Shown: in pieces, positions 63,181 through 64,000 of the stretch
How positions within the stretch are numbered: the stretch's first letter is position 1
Layout of the letters: each line of letters starts with the position of its first letter
From: Endotrypanum monterogeii
Lineage: Eukaryota; Euglenozoa; Kinetoplastea; Trypanosomatida; Trypanosomatidae
NCBI GenBank assembly: GCA_000333855.2
Contig: CM007324.1
Span: 51,475-115,474, forward strand
Direction of reading: 5' to 3'
Length of the DNA: 64,000 nt
Notes under the pieces: model-generated
What the model saw: only the letters and a program-made list of their open reading frames with translations
Told to the model about the DNA's origin: nothing
Databases searched by the model: none
Translations under genes and position numbers: made by a program

Positions 63181-64000
63181 CAGCTCACACATTTTATTCC
63201 ATCTCCGCCTCCTGCATCCAGACGACACAAAGTCGCACCCCACGTTCCCAGGAAACCCACCGAGCTGAAGCAAGTAGCAACCCGCCTTTGTTTGGCAGAT
63301 GAGCGCACGCGACGATTTCTTTTGTCTCGAGTATACTTCTCTACTGCCCGACTCCGATGCCGCTCTGAGACGCCCCCGCCTTTTTTTTTCACCCATCCAC
63401 TGGGCTGGAGGGGGAGGCGGGGGTATCACAGCGTTGCCATAAAAAATAACAGGGCGCGAGTTTGCCTTGGACGATTGTGTGATAGGTCGGGCCGATCTAG
63501 AGTGTGCGCACTAGCCGATGTATTGCTCTACCTCTCTCACACACACAAAAAGCAAAACAAAACAACAGCAACAACATACCCAATAGCGATAGCGAGGGGG
63601 CGGGCGGTGTTTCCACTTCCCTCCCTTTTTCATGGTATGAGAAATGCCAAGGTCTGGAAGGAGGTAGTCAGCTGAGGCATTCACGAGGCGCAGGGTGTGA
63701 CGGCGTTGACAGTCACGCAATGATGCACGCATTGAGGTTGTTGTGCAGGCGGATGATGTTGTTTTTGGAAATGTACGTGTCGTTTTTTGCTGATCTCCCT
63801 TCATCGCATCGCGTTTGCCACGCGCAAAGGCTGACCCACGACCTTAGCGTCCTCCTTCCCCCTCCCCCCTATGGTGCAACCACGCCATGAGGGAGAGAAG
63901 AAGGGTGTAACAGCAACCAAACGCAATGCTCAGACGCACGTGCAGGCCCACCTATCAAAAAATAAACACACACACAGACATATATATATATATATATATA
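63181..64000. other. Right-hand flank, nothing recognised
   Basis: Mixed-composition sequence with T-runs near 63380, an A-rich stretch at 63545-63570, and a (CA)n-(TA)n repeat at 63967-64000 running off the window. Sequence texture returns to that of the first 55 kb. Remains of the minus-strand gene above may extend into it, but no convincing reading was found. Confidence 0.5.

Noticed and set aside
63960..64000. Possible telomere or chromosome end at the right edge
   Set aside because: The edge is a (CA)n-(TA)n microsatellite; no TTAGGG-type repeats are present.

Overview
The window looks like nuclear DNA of a Leishmania-like trypanosomatid (Kinetoplastea, Leishmaniinae). The reasons are: every confident gene lies on the + strand, with no introns; long intergenic stretches are rich in pyrimidine tracts, homopolymers and (TA)n/(CA)n/(GT)n microsatellites; and the proteins include typical trypanosomatid families such as Cys-rich GPI-type surface antigens, a secreted GH32 beta-fructofuranosidase, a mitoribosomal uL29m and a SMYD-type protein. 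From memory, beta-fructofuranosidase genes lie on chromosome 4 in Leishmania, so this may be the syntenic region; that was not checked. The + strand genes would belong to one polycistronic transcription unit, so neighbours need not share a function.

Layout. 1-9 kb: surface-protein cluster, with two Cys-rich surface antigens, a 3' UTR repeat that implies a third antigen gene just left of the window, a degraded gene remnant, and a lectin-like type I membrane protein. 10-24 kb: a small membrane protein, a GRAM-domain protein, a giant RluA-type pseudouridine synthase, a TTC9-like TPR protein and uL29m. 24.6-30.3 kb: a 1905-residue protein with two AMP deaminase-like modules, both lacking zinc ligands. 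31.7-34.8 kb: a MECR-like dehydrogenase and a short protein with a possible mitochondrial N-terminus. 35.3-40.5 kb: a full-length GH32 enzyme, then an almost identical truncated copy fused to the remnant of another gene. 41.1-55.8 kb: an RNB exoribonuclease, an ARL5-like GTPase, a very large TPR/SET/MYND protein, a small basic protein and a PhyH-family protein that has lost its iron-binding HxD motif.

From about 55.9 to 62.7 kb the sequence changes character. Microsatellites and pyrimidine tracts nearly vanish, no recognisable gene remains, and strand composition is lopsided in opposite senses: A+C-rich on the + strand in the left half, G+T-rich in the right half. Beyond it, on the minus strand, lies what looks like the broken 3' end of a membrane-protein gene. 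This fits a convergent strand-switch region holding decayed sequence, but a transferred element or an assembly join cannot be excluded by reading alone. It is the least explained part of the window.

Start codons were chosen as ATG. Longer open frames that begin at GTG or TTG were trimmed. No tRNA, rRNA, spliced-leader gene, CRISPR array or telomeric repeat was recognised by eye.
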